Assembly: GCA_003447535.1 (NCBI GenBank) | Contig: DLYY01000214.1 | Coordinates: 1-8,982 of the forward strand | Direction of reading: 5' to 3' | DNA: 8,982 nucleotides | From: Bacteroidota bacterium | GTDB lineage: Bacteria > Bacteroidota > Bacteroidia > Chitinophagales > UBA8649 | Shown here: in pieces, positions 1 to 7,871 of the stretch | Layout of the letters: each line of letters opens with the position of its first letter | Position numbering within the stretch: the first letter of the stretch is position 1 | Position numbers and translations under genes: made by a program | The notes under the pieces: generated by a model | Database searches by the model: none | What the model saw: the letters and a program-made list of their open reading frames with translations, nothing else | What the model was told of the DNA's origin: nothing

Positions 1-1170
1 TACAATACCACTTATAATCCAAATGATACATTAACTTGGAATGCAGCAGATCGCCTATTTGTAATTGGTAATGGTCAGTCATTATCAAGAAGCGACGCTA
101 TGATTGTTTACAAGAGTGGTTTAGCTGAATTTAGTAATGACGTGAATGTTGGTGGAAATATCGATATTACCGGCAATACGGATATGTTTGGCGATGTCAT
201 AATGTATGATAATACCACTGTATTAGGAAACTTAGGTTTGGGTAACACTGAACTACGCCTGCGTGGCAATGGCGACCCCAATCACTATTTAAAATATTTT
301 ACTGATGGGGCAGGATTTGACGGTCCTAAGCTATACGGTTATGGTACAATAGCTCTGCAAACAAATAATATGGAGGTAGTACTTCGTAATGGTAGAATGG
401 GCGTTGGAACCAATAGTCCAACAAAAGGAAAACTACATGTTTCTGGAAGCGATTCCTACAGTGCTGCAGGAGGTGGATGGTTTGCAAATAATGGCGGGGG
501 CACAGGCACGTACGGAGCTTATAATTTTAACGTCGGTATTTATTGTGAGAACGATCTAATAGTTTCGGGTTTCATAGCAACAGAATCTGATGCGCGCCTT
601 AAAAATATAAGTGGTGTATCAGATGCTTCTAGTGATCTTGAGACATTAATGAGCATTGAAGTCACTGACTACACGCTAAAGGATGTTATAGGTCAAGGAG
701 GTAGAGACTTTAAAAAAGTTATAGCTCAACAGGTAGAAGGAGTATTCCCTCAGGCTGTAAACACTACGTCTAACTATATCCCTAATATTTATGAAGCAGC
801 AAAGATTACCAATGGCAAGATTATGGTAAGTGCTGAAGTTACTGTAGGGGATAAAATCAAGATGTTTAAAGAAGATGGCAGTGAGTTACATGTTAACGTA
901 TTAGCTACAGATGCCAATAGCTTTACTGTAGACAGCGATTATGAAGGACAGGTCTTTATCTATGGAAAGGAAGTTGATGACTTTCGAGGTGTTGACTATG
1001 ATGCCCTTTCTATGCTCAATATCTCAGCCACGCAAGAATTGCATCGCTTAATCCAAGATTTACAACTGGAAAATGCAGAGCTTAAAAACGTCAACGCTTC
1101 ATTTCAAAATCAGCTTGATGAGATCAAGGTGATGTTAAACACAAGGGAAAGTAACACAGCTATTAAATAA
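1..1170 (+). CDS. Tail fiber domain-containing surface protein with C-terminal peptidase S74 self-cleaving chaperone (5' partial)
   Basis: The frame is open from the first base, so the start lies outside the window; the ATG at position 100 is internal. The visible N-terminal part is a run of short beta-rich, Gly/Asn-rich segments (VIGNG, VGGNIDITGN, VLGNLGLGN, MGVGTNSP), as in trimeric beta-helical fibre stalks. An S74 intramolecular chaperone domain follows. Its signature SDARLK is at 586-603, with the expected Ser (586-588) and Lys (601-603) five residues apart, which form the self-cleavage dyad in this family. VIAQQVEGVFPQAV further on is the conserved core. A beta-rich segment of about 60 residues (roughly 790-978) then separates YIPNIYE from VDYDALSML, and the protein ends in a Leu-rich, probably coiled-coil helix (about 1030-1140). 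Known for the family: the chaperone trimerises the fibre, then cleaves itself off before the Ser. Inferred: this is an exported host protein, not a phage tail, since nothing else phage-like is nearby. Domain call is firm; cell role is uncertain. Confidence 0.85.
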   Translation, partial: YNTTYNPNDTLTWNAADRLFVIGNGQSLSRSDAMIVYKSGLAEFSNDVNVGGNIDITGNTDMFGDVIMYDNTTVLGNLGLGNTELRLRGNGDPNHYLKYFTDGAGFDGPKLYGYGTIALQTNNMEVVLRNGRMGVGTNSPTKGKLHVSGSDSYSAAGGGWFANNGGGTGTYGAYNFNVGIYCENDLIVSGFIATESDARLKNISGVSDASSDLETLMSIEVTDYTLKDVIGQGGRDFKKVIAQQVEGVFPQAVNTTSNYIPNIYEAAKITNGKIMVSAEVTVGDKIKMFKEDGSELHVNVLATDANSFTVDSDYEGQVFIYGKEVDDFRGVDYDALSMLNISATQELHRLIQDLQLENAELKNVNASFQNQLDEIKVMLNTRESNTAIK

Positions 1171-1190
1171 TAGTTGCCAATACATGCAAT

Positions 1191-1222
1191 AAAAAAAGCC
1201 CTCAACATTGAGGGCTTTTTTT
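1191..1222. terminator. Bidirectional intrinsic terminator
   Basis: An 8-bp perfect inverted repeat, GCCCTCAA (1198-1205) and TTGAGGGC (1208-1215), is preceded by seven A (1191-1197) and followed by seven T (1216-1222). The innermost AA/TT pairs must open to leave a workable loop. The A and T tracts are symmetric, so RNA from either strand would have a hairpin followed by a U tract. It lies 20 bp after the stop of the S74 protein gene and about 28 bp after the stop of the convergent DUF805 gene, so it probably ends both transcripts. Confidence 0.92.
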
Positions 1223-1250
1223 ATTGTGTCTATAACACGATTCAAGTTTA

Positions 1251-1592
1251 TCACCCAAACTCGTTTGCCCCCTCATCACTTTTGGTTAAGGCAAGAATAA
1301 GGTTGTATATAGGAATCAAAATAAACCATCCGCTCTTTCCAACATCGTGCATACGTCTAACTCCTACAGCAAGACCCGGCAAAAAAGCCACTAGGCTGTA
1401 TAAATAAGATACTACCATAAGTTCATCCAAACGGCCCCCACTCTGAATAACTAAAACAGTAGGAATCAAGGATATCAACGTATTAAATAGAACGAAGTAC
1501 CAGTATTCCGTGCGTGAAGCACGACCACTAAACTTGGCGTAGTTTTTAAAACAATGGATGTAATATTTCATGATTTTTGTTTTGATTTCCAT
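1251..1592 (-). CDS. DUF805 family inner-membrane protein
   Basis: A small integral membrane protein of the DUF805 family (relatives include E. coli YhaH and YhaI), whose biochemical function is unknown. Counting from the 113-residue start, the family hallmarks are FSGRASRTEYW (about 21-31), just before a first hydrophobic segment (31-49), VRRMHDVGKSGW (78-89) between the second (57-76) and third (88-103) hydrophobic segments, and a short Gly/Asn-containing tail (EGANEFG). An alternative start at the second Met (codon 8, position 1571) gives a 106-residue protein beginning MKYYIHCFKNYAKFSGR. That resembles the usual family N-terminus better and may be the true start; neither start has a clear Shine-Dalgarno sequence. 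The gene is convergent with the S74 gene, shares its terminator, and is divergent from the fad operon. Nothing in it points to a role in fatty-acid metabolism. Confidence 0.82.
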   Translation of the reverse strand: MEIKTKIMKYYIHCFKNYAKFSGRASRTEYWYFVLFNTLISLIPTVLVIQSGGRLDELMVVSYLYSLVAFLPGLAVGVRRMHDVGKSGWFILIPIYNLILALTKSDEGANEFG

Positions 1593-1684
1593 TAAAATAA
1601 ATAAAATATAAAGTGTATAAAGCGAAGACTAGGAGTTAATAATACCTCAGAGACTTCATTAATTACACAATTTTTGTATTTTAC

Positions 1685-1694
1685 CAAACGTTTG
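1685..1694. promoter_or_regulatory. Candidate operator palindrome upstream of the fad operon
   Basis: CAAACGTTTG is a perfect 10-bp palindrome, 58 bp before the fadN start, in the only intergenic region upstream of the operon. Symmetry is lost in the flanks. TTTG-rich sequence around it resembles Bacteroidota promoter elements, but I could not place a convincing -33/-7 pair with the right spacing. Size and symmetry would suit a dimeric TetR- or MarR-type repressor, the sort that often controls beta-oxidation genes. It does not match the B. subtilis FadR box as I recall it. The regulatory role is inference. Confidence 0.35.
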
Positions 1695-1752
1695 TTTGAT
1701 AAGAATCTATGTTCTTGGCGTACAAACCCCGTAATCGATCAAAATAGAAACC

Positions 1753-4191
1753 ATGATGAATTCTTCGTCCAATCAGAAAAGCTCAAGAATTGTAACACCA
1801 GCAAATCAACGGCATATTCGAAAAGTAGCTGTACTGGGATCTGGTGTTATGGGCTCACGAATAGCATGTCATTTTGCGCACATCGGTCTGGACGTGCTAC
1901 TCCTTGACATTGTCCCTTTCGACCTTACGGAAGAACAAAAAAACAATTCAAAGGCACGAAATCAAATTGTCAACAATGCACTAAAAGTTGCTGTAAAGTC
2001 GAAACCCTCCCCTATTTATCACCAACAATTTCTTGACAACATTACTACAGGAAATTTTGAAGATGACTTAGATAAAATAGCTTCTTGCGACTGGGTGATT
2101 GAGGTAATCATTGAACGCTTGGACATTAAAAAGGCACTTTTTGATAAAGTAGAAAAGCTTCGTAAACCAGGAAGTCTTATAACTTCTAACACCTCAGGGA
2201 TTCCCATCTCAATGCTCGCCGAAGGACGCAGTGAGGAATTCCAAAGACATTTCTGTGGTACACATTTTTTTAATCCCCCTCGATATCTCAATCTCTTTGA
2301 GATTATCCCACACACTACAACAGATCTAGAAGTTATTCGATTTTTTGAGCATTATGCGGATTTATTTCTTGGGAAAACACCCGTGCTTGCCAAAGACACT
2401 CCAGCCTTTATCGCCAACCGGATAGGCGTCTTTTCCATGTCGGCCATCTTTCAACTCATGAATGATTTCGACCTCAGTATTGGAGAAATTGACGCCATCA
2501 CAGGACCACTCACAGGAAAACCAAAGTCAGCGACGTTTCGAACAGCAGACGTTGTAGGACTTGACACTTTGATAAAAGTAGCTAAAGGAGTCTACGATAA
2601 CTGTCCGAAAGACGAGCGACGAAGTACCTTTCAGATACCCGATTTTGTGCTTTCGATGGAGCAGAACCAATGGCTTGGGGATAAGACAGGTCAAGGCTTC
2701 TACAAAAAGTCAAAAACTGAAGAAGGGAAACGTGTATTCCTTGAGTTAGATCCCAAAACATTGGAATATACGGCTTCTACAAAAAGACCATTTGATTCCA
2801 TCACGCAAGCCAAAGCAGCCGGTGGATTAAAAAACAAGCTTCGTGTGTTATCGAAGGGGAATGATGAGGCAGCACGATTTAACAACACCGTGAATGCCAT
2901 GGTCTTTCAGTATTGCGCCAATCGCATCCCAGAAATATCTGACGAACTATATCGAATAGATGACGGCATGAGGACGGGATTTGGATGGAAAATGGGTCCT
3001 TTTGAAATGTGGGATGCTATCGGAATTAAGGAAACGCTAGATCAAATGACTTCTATGGGCTTTGAAGCACCTCAATGGGTGCATTCCATGCTGGCATCAG
3101 GAGCAACTTCATTTTATAAGCATCAAGCAGGACAGCGCAAGTATTGGGATATACCATCAGCATCCTATAAAGCTGTACCTGGTCAAGAACATTTCATCAT
3201 TCTTGCGAATCGAAAAGAGGACGTGGTCTGGAATAATAGCGGTACGAATCTCTATAATTTAGGTGATGGCGTACTTAACCTTGAGTTTAAAACCAAAATG
3301 AATAGCATTGGTGGTGAAGTATTGGAAGGAATTAATCATGCCATCAGTAAAGCGGAAAACGAGGGATGGAAGGGTCTTGTTCTTGGTAATGACGCCAGCA
3401 ATTTTTCTGCTGGAGCGAACCTCGCAATGATTCTCATGCTTGCCGTTGAGCAAGAATATGATGAACTTGATTTGGCTATCCGCCAATTTCAACAAACAGC
3501 AATGCGTGTCCGTCATTCGTCAATTCCTGTAGTGGCAGGACCTCACGGAATGACTTTAGGCGGTGGATGTGAAATCACCATGCATAGCGATGCTGCGCTT
3601 GCCTCTGCTGAGACTTACATTGGACTCGTAGAAGTGGGTGCGGGAGTTATACCTGCGGGTGGAGGATGTAAAGAATTAGCCTTGCGCGCATCGGATTACT
3701 GCCATACAAACGACCCTAAAATTCCAAGAATCGTAGAGGCATTTACCCATATTGCCACAGCTAAAGTGGCCAGCTCGGCCCATGAAGCATTTCAATTAGG
3801 TCTTTTAGATAAGCGAAAAGATGAAATAGTCATCAATTCCAAACGTGTTATTGCAGAAGCCAAAAAGAAGGTGCTAGAGTTACATAATAATGGATATAGC
3901 CAACCTCCTATCCGGAAAGATATAGAGGTGATGGGACGTTCGGGTATGGCGGCTTTACTTTCCGGACTTAGTGGCTTTGAATTGGGCAACTACGCTACCC
4001 CACACGACATTACAATTGCCAAAAAAATCGCCTACGTACTCTGTGGCGGAGATCTCAGTATGCCAAGTAAGGTTTCTGAGCAATACCTTCTGGATTTAGA
4101 ACGAGAAGCCTTCCTCTCCCTCTGTGGCGAAATCAAGACACAACAACGAATGGAATCCATTTTAAAAACTGGAAAACCACTTCGAAACTAA
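1753..4191 (+). CDS. fadN: 3-hydroxyacyl-CoA dehydrogenase / enoyl-CoA hydratase, FadN type
   Basis: A bifunctional cytoplasmic beta-oxidation enzyme: it hydrates trans-2-enoyl-CoA to L-3-hydroxyacyl-CoA and oxidises that to 3-ketoacyl-CoA with NAD+. The dehydrogenase comes first. It has the Rossmann loop GSGVMG (29-34), an acidic residue at the end of beta-2 (Asp52) that fits NAD rather than NADP, and the family signature around GTHFFNPP with the probable catalytic pair His171 and Glu183. DTPAFIANRIG (215-225) is also conserved. The hydratase occupies about 495-690, with oxyanion-hole segments FSAGANL (551-557) and GMTLGGGCEI (599-608); both expected catalytic glutamates are present (Glu607, Glu627). 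At 812 residues it is close to B. subtilis FadN (about 790). Domain order is opposite to E. coli FadB, where the hydratase is N-terminal. Two adjacent ATGs (1753, 1756) could start it. It is the first gene of a four-gene operon, with 38 bp to the thiolase. Confidence 0.95.
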   Translation: MMNSSSNQKSSRIVTPANQRHIRKVAVLGSGVMGSRIACHFAHIGLDVLLLDIVPFDLTEEQKNNSKARNQIVNNALKVAVKSKPSPIYHQQFLDNITTGNFEDDLDKIASCDWVIEVIIERLDIKKALFDKVEKLRKPGSLITSNTSGIPISMLAEGRSEEFQRHFCGTHFFNPPRYLNLFEIIPHTTTDLEVIRFFEHYADLFLGKTPVLAKDTPAFIANRIGVFSMSAIFQLMNDFDLSIGEIDAITGPLTGKPKSATFRTADVVGLDTLIKVAKGVYDNCPKDERRSTFQIPDFVLSMEQNQWLGDKTGQGFYKKSKTEEGKRVFLELDPKTLEYTASTKRPFDSITQAKAAGGLKNKLRVLSKGNDEAARFNNTVNAMVFQYCANRIPEISDELYRIDDGMRTGFGWKMGPFEMWDAIGIKETLDQMTSMGFEAPQWVHSMLASGATSFYKHQAGQRKYWDIPSASYKAVPGQEHFIILANRKEDVVWNNSGTNLYNLGDGVLNLEFKTKMNSIGGEVLEGINHAISKAENEGWKGLVLGNDASNFSAGANLAMILMLAVEQEYDELDLAIRQFQQTAMRVRHSSIPVVAGPHGMTLGGGCEITMHSDAALASAETYIGLVEVGAGVIPAGGGCKELALRASDYCHTNDPKIPRIVEAFTHIATAKVASSAHEAFQLGLLDKRKDEIVINSKRVIAEAKKKVLELHNNGYSQPPIRKDIEVMGRSGMAALLSGLSGFELGNYATPHDITIAKKIAYVLCGGDLSMPSKVSEQYLLDLEREAFLSLCGEIKTQQRMESILKTGKPLRN

Positions 4192-4229
4192 TTTTCAATC
4201 CTCTTGAATAGAATATTAAACAAAAACCT

Positions 4230-5417
4230 ATGAGAACTGCATATATAGTAGCTGGGAAACGCACCGCCATCGGGAAAGCAAAGCGAGGAGGATTTCGATT
4301 TACATCTCCAGTGGATCTGGGAGCACACGTGATCAACCAACTTCTGCAAGACCTGCCGAGTTTAGACCCAAGTAGAATAGAAGACATATTGGTTGGCAAT
4401 GCCGTACCTGAAGCAGAACAAGGTCTTCAAATGGCACGGTGGATTTCCATCCGATCCAATCTTCCAGAGACCGTTAGTGGGGTAACCGTCAACCGATATT
4501 GTGGGTCAGGGGTTGAGACGATTGCCATGGCTACAGCTAAAATTCAAGCCGGCATGGCTGATTGTTTAATTGCTGGTGGAGCAGAATCTATGTCCTTAGT
4601 ACCAACCATGGGCTTTAAGACCGTGCCAAATTACCAAATCGCCGTAGATCACCCAGACTACTACATCGGCATGGGGCTTACCGCTGAAGAAGTTGCATCC
4701 AAGTATAGTGTCACAAGACAAGAAGCCGATGAGTTTTCTTTCAACTCTCACCAAAAAGCTGTAAAAGCAGTCAATAGTGGACTGTTTGACGAAGAGATTA
4801 CCCCAATGGATATTGAAGAAGTTTACTATGACTCCGCTTCAGATTCCAAACGATCAAGGACCTACACTGTCAATCGAGATGAAGGACCGAGAGCGGAAAC
4901 TTCAGTGGAGGTTTTAGGAAAACTTCGAGCCGTTTTTAAACAAGGCGGGCAGGTTACAGCTGGCAATGCCTCACAAACATCAGACGGCGCCGCTTTTGTC
5001 GTAGTTATGAGTGAAGAAATGGTTAAAGAGCTCAATCTAGACCCCATTGCGCGCATGGTTACATCAACAACCATCGGAGTTTCACCACGCTACATGGGTA
5101 TAGGACCTGTAGAAGCCATTCCCAAAGCGCTGAAAATGGCAGGGCTAAGCTATCAAGATATGGGACTGGTTGAACTTAATGAGGCCTTTGCAGCACAATC
5201 CTTAGCCGTACTGAAAAATCTACCTGACCTAGATCCTATCAAAGTCAATGTTAATGGTGGAGCCATTGCCTTAGGACACCCCTTGGGATGTACTGGAGCG
5301 ATATTAAGCATCAAATTATTCTGTGAAATGCGGCGACAAAAACAGCAGTACGGCATGGTCTCAGCCTGCATCGGCGGTGGACAAGGAATCGCCTCAATCT
5401 ACGAATACCTTAACTAA
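4230..5417 (+). CDS. fadA: Acetyl-CoA C-acyltransferase (3-ketoacyl-CoA thiolase)
   Basis: The last step of beta-oxidation: CoA-dependent cleavage of 3-ketoacyl-CoA into acetyl-CoA and an acyl-CoA two carbons shorter. At 395 residues it has the normal length for a thiolase. All catalytic elements are visible: the nucleophile Cys91 in VNRYCGSG, the NEAFAAQ motif (317-323), His350 in GGAIALGHPLGCTGA, and Cys380 in SACIGGGQG as the second acid/base. The start MRTAYIVAGKRTAIG is the usual thiolase N-terminus. Degradative thiolases and acetyl-CoA acetyltransferases share these motifs, but the place between fadN and fadE supports a long- or medium-chain ketoacyl-CoA thiolase. It follows fadN by 38 bp and precedes fadE by 19 bp, so the genes are very likely co-transcribed. 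Confidence 0.95.
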   Translation: MRTAYIVAGKRTAIGKAKRGGFRFTSPVDLGAHVINQLLQDLPSLDPSRIEDILVGNAVPEAEQGLQMARWISIRSNLPETVSGVTVNRYCGSGVETIAMATAKIQAGMADCLIAGGAESMSLVPTMGFKTVPNYQIAVDHPDYYIGMGLTAEEVASKYSVTRQEADEFSFNSHQKAVKAVNSGLFDEEITPMDIEEVYYDSASDSKRSRTYTVNRDEGPRAETSVEVLGKLRAVFKQGGQVTAGNASQTSDGAAFVVVMSEEMVKELNLDPIARMVTSTTIGVSPRYMGIGPVEAIPKALKMAGLSYQDMGLVELNEAFAAQSLAVLKNLPDLDPIKVNVNGGAIALGHPLGCTGAILSIKLFCEMRRQKQQYGMVSACIGGGQGIASIYEYLN

Positions 5418-5436
5418 CCAAAACATTAGATTTATT

Positions 5437-7251
5437 ATGGATACAGCAACACATAAAAAAATATTGATTAAAGGAGGAGAATTTATTGTCAAGCAAGCAG
5501 CTCCCCAAGAAATCTACAGCCCAGAAGATATCAATGAAGAACAACGTGCATTTTCTGATGCAACTTCTGAATTTGTCGAAAAACGAATTGCTCCGCAATT
5601 CGATGCTATAGAACATAAGGAGTTTGATAAGGTAGTCTCTCTTTTAGAAGAAGCAGGCGAACTCGGCTTACTAGGACCGGGCATTCCCGAAGCATACGGA
5701 GGGATGGGATTAGACTTTAACAGCGAAACCTACCTTGTTGAAATCATGGGCCGCACCCAAAGCTTTGGTGTTGCCTATGCCGCCCATACTGGAATTGGAA
5801 TGCTTCCGATTTTGTATTACGGAAGTGAAGCGCAACGAAATGAGTGGCTTCCCGCTCTCTGCTTTGGAGAAAAAAAGGCTGCCTATTGCTTAACTGAACC
5901 AGGCTCAGGATCCGATGCACTTGGCGCGAAAACCAAAGCAGTTCTTTCCGAAGATGGTCAGTCTTGGATCATATCAGGTCAAAAAATGTGGATCACCAAC
6001 GGCGGATTCGCCGATGTATTCACCGTTTTTGCTCAAGTTCAGGAAGACAGTCAATTAAATGGTCAAAGCGGATTCACCGGCTTTATTGTGCCGGCCCATA
6101 GTGCCAATGTTAGATTGGGTGCTGAAGAAAAGAAAATGGGTATCAACGGTTCATCCACACGACAGGTTTTCTTTGAAGAAGTCGTTATTCCAAAAGAGAA
6201 TGTGCTTGGTGAAATTGGCAAGGGACATAAAATAGCCTTCAATGTGCTCAATATCGGACGTTACAAGCTGGGTGTCATAGGAATTGGAGGTTCAAAAGTG
6301 GTAGCAACTGCCTCTGTAAAATATGCCAATGAACGAAAGCAGTTTGGGCAATCTATTGCAAGCTTTGAAGCCATTCGATATAAAATTGCTGAACAAGTAA
6401 TAAGAACCTATGCGCTAGAGTCTGCATGTTACCGGACCTCTGGCCTTATTAAAGACTTAATGGATGATCTAGAGGCTAAAGGGGTTTCATCTATTCAAGC
6501 CAAAATCGATGCAGCTGAAGAATATAGTATTGAAGCCGCAATTCTCAAGGTACTGGGTTCTGAAACCGTGGATTACGTAGTTGACGAGGGTGTACAAATC
6601 CATGGAGGCATGGGATTCTCTGAGGAAACCTTAGTATCCAGAGCATATCGAGATGCCCGTATCAATCGAATTTTTGAAGGTACTAACGAAATCAATCGCT
6701 TACTATCTATCGGTACGATTCTGCGACGTGCCCTCAAGGGACACATTGATGTGTTAGGGCCAGCAAAAAAAGTACAGGAGGAGTTGATGTCCGTGCCATC
6801 AGATAGCGGAATTGAAGATGGAGTACTATCACGAGAAATGCATGCCACCCAGCAAGCAAAAAAAGTACTACTTATGGTAGCCGGTGCCGCAGCAAAACAC
6901 TACGGCAAAGAGCTTGAATCTAAACAGATGGTGATGATGTATATTGCTGATATACTTATTGACCTCTTTACCATGGAATCAATGATTCTGAGGACCCAAA
7001 AAAGAGCAATGACTGAAGGAGAGACTGCGAGCAGGGACTTTATTACCATGACGCAAGTATTTGTCTCAGACGGTTTAGAGCGCATACATACCAATGGAAA
7101 AAGAGCAATCGCCTCCTTTGCAGAAGGTGATATGCTTCGAATGATGAATTTAGGGATCAAACGATTTACTAAGTTTGACCTTATCAACACAACAGCAATG
7201 CGTAACCATATTGCTGAAGTTGCCATTGAAGCAAACGCCTATCCCTACTAG
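5437..7251 (+). CDS. fadE: Acyl-CoA dehydrogenase, VLCAD-like, FadE type
   Basis: An FAD-dependent enzyme that makes trans-2-enoyl-CoA from acyl-CoA, the first step of each beta-oxidation cycle; electrons normally pass to electron-transfer flavoprotein, which is not encoded here. The frame is open further upstream (ATG at 5323), but that would overlap the thiolase by about 95 bp with unrelated sequence; the start at 5437 (MDTATHKKIL) lies 19 bp after the thiolase stop and gives 604 residues. Seen in order: an N-terminal helical domain (about 35-140); signature YCLTEPGSGSDA (150-161) and MWITNGG (184-190) in the beta domain; NERKQFGQSI (298-307); QIHGGMGF (387-394); and YRDARINRIFEGTNE (404-418), where Glu414 is the expected catalytic base. 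The C-terminal extension of about 165 residues past the core is typical of VLCAD/ACAD9-like enzymes and B. subtilis FadE. Long-chain preference is inferred from that architecture. Confidence 0.95.
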   Translation: MDTATHKKILIKGGEFIVKQAAPQEIYSPEDINEEQRAFSDATSEFVEKRIAPQFDAIEHKEFDKVVSLLEEAGELGLLGPGIPEAYGGMGLDFNSETYLVEIMGRTQSFGVAYAAHTGIGMLPILYYGSEAQRNEWLPALCFGEKKAAYCLTEPGSGSDALGAKTKAVLSEDGQSWIISGQKMWITNGGFADVFTVFAQVQEDSQLNGQSGFTGFIVPAHSANVRLGAEEKKMGINGSSTRQVFFEEVVIPKENVLGEIGKGHKIAFNVLNIGRYKLGVIGIGGSKVVATASVKYANERKQFGQSIASFEAIRYKIAEQVIRTYALESACYRTSGLIKDLMDDLEAKGVSSIQAKIDAAEEYSIEAAILKVLGSETVDYVVDEGVQIHGGMGFSEETLVSRAYRDARINRIFEGTNEINRLLSIGTILRRALKGHIDVLGPAKKVQEELMSVPSDSGIEDGVLSREMHATQQAKKVLLMVAGAAAKHYGKELESKQMVMMYIADILIDLFTMESMILRTQKRAMTEGETASRDFITMTQVFVSDGLERIHTNGKRAIASFAEGDMLRMMNLGIKRFTKFDLINTTAMRNHIAEVAIEANAYPY

Positions 7252-7253
7252 TC

Positions 7254-7697
7254 ATGACGAATCCAAAACCAAACCTTAAGGATTTTCGATTTGATTTGCC
7301 CATTCAGATGCGATGGAATGATCTTGATCCATTAGGCCACGTAAACAATGCAATTTTCATTACTTACTTTGAATTCGGCCGAAGTCAATATATGCTAAAG
7401 GCAAGTAGAACCTGGGATTGGACTAAAAATATGTTTTTAGTAGGTGATGTCCAGGCCACCTTTTACAAGGAACTTACTATGCTACATACTGAACCTCGAG
7501 TTTCTGTGCGAACACACTCCTTCGGGACAAAAAGCTTTGTTCTTGAATATGCCGTATGCAGCGGAAGCAAGGATAAGCCCCTACTCCACAGCAGCGGGAA
7601 AACAACACAAATCATGTTTGATACAAAAAGTCGTTCTACCATTGAGATACCCCGATGGCTTCGAGAAGAAATTAGCACTTTTGAAGAACAAGAGTAG
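7254..7697 (+). CDS. Acyl-CoA thioesterase, 4HBT/hotdog fold
   Basis: A single-hotdog protein of 147 residues, probably hydrolysing acyl-CoA esters to free acid and CoA. The diagnostic segment is MRWNDLDPLGHVNNA (19-33), followed by YFEFGRSQYM; Asp25 aligns with the catalytic Asp of 4-hydroxybenzoyl-CoA thioesterase (DPxG motif), and HVNN is the usual helix start in FadM/YbgC-like thioesterases. Such enzymes work as dimers or tetramers in the cytoplasm. The ATG follows the fadE stop by 2 bp, implying translational coupling and a shared mRNA. Its place as last gene of a beta-oxidation operon suggests that it removes stalled or poorly oxidised acyl-CoA and recovers CoA; this is inferred from context. 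Substrate chain length cannot be read from the sequence. I see no clear terminator after it. Confidence 0.9.
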   Translation: MTNPKPNLKDFRFDLPIQMRWNDLDPLGHVNNAIFITYFEFGRSQYMLKASRTWDWTKNMFLVGDVQATFYKELTMLHTEPRVSVRTHSFGTKSFVLEYAVCSGSKDKPLLHSSGKTTQIMFDTKSRSTIEIPRWLREEISTFEEQE

Positions 7698-7871
7698 CAA
7701 ATTTCGCTGCATCATTACCCTTTTCGCCCATCAAGTCAAAATCATACTTTATTGATAATCAATGACATATGTATCTAAACATAAAAATGTAACTCTATCT
7801 CTTATTTTTAACGAATAATCTGAATCCTAGGCAAGATATTCCACGTATTGTAAGGTATAGACTTTGATTCC

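Noticed and set aside
1..1170. Prophage tail fibre gene
   Set aside because: The S74 domain is shared with phage tail spikes, but no other phage gene, integrase or attachment site is visible, and such proteins are common as host surface proteins in Bacteroidota.
1674..1907. Plus-strand 77-codon frame overlapping the start of fadN
   Set aside because: It runs through the intergenic region and a second frame of the FadN N-terminus. Composition is unlike a protein, and the FadN frame is strongly supported there.
5323..5436. Upstream extension of the acyl-CoA dehydrogenase frame to an ATG at 5323
   Set aside because: It overlaps the end of the thiolase gene, which has a clear conserved C-terminus, and the extra 38 residues do not look like an acyl-CoA dehydrogenase N-terminus. 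The start at 5437 fits operon spacing.
7444..7755. Plus-strand 103-codon frame overlapping the thioesterase and running past its stop
   Set aside because: Most of it is a shifted reading of the thioesterase, which has conserved motifs in its own frame. The tail after 7697 has no recognisable protein features.
7698..7871. Terminator or regulatory RNA between the thioesterase and the secreted protein gene
   Set aside because: Only short palindromes are present (ATTGA/TCAAT at 7751-7763, ACATATGT at 7765-7772, CCTAGG near 7826), with no GC-rich stem followed by a T run and no conserved RNA fold that I recognise.
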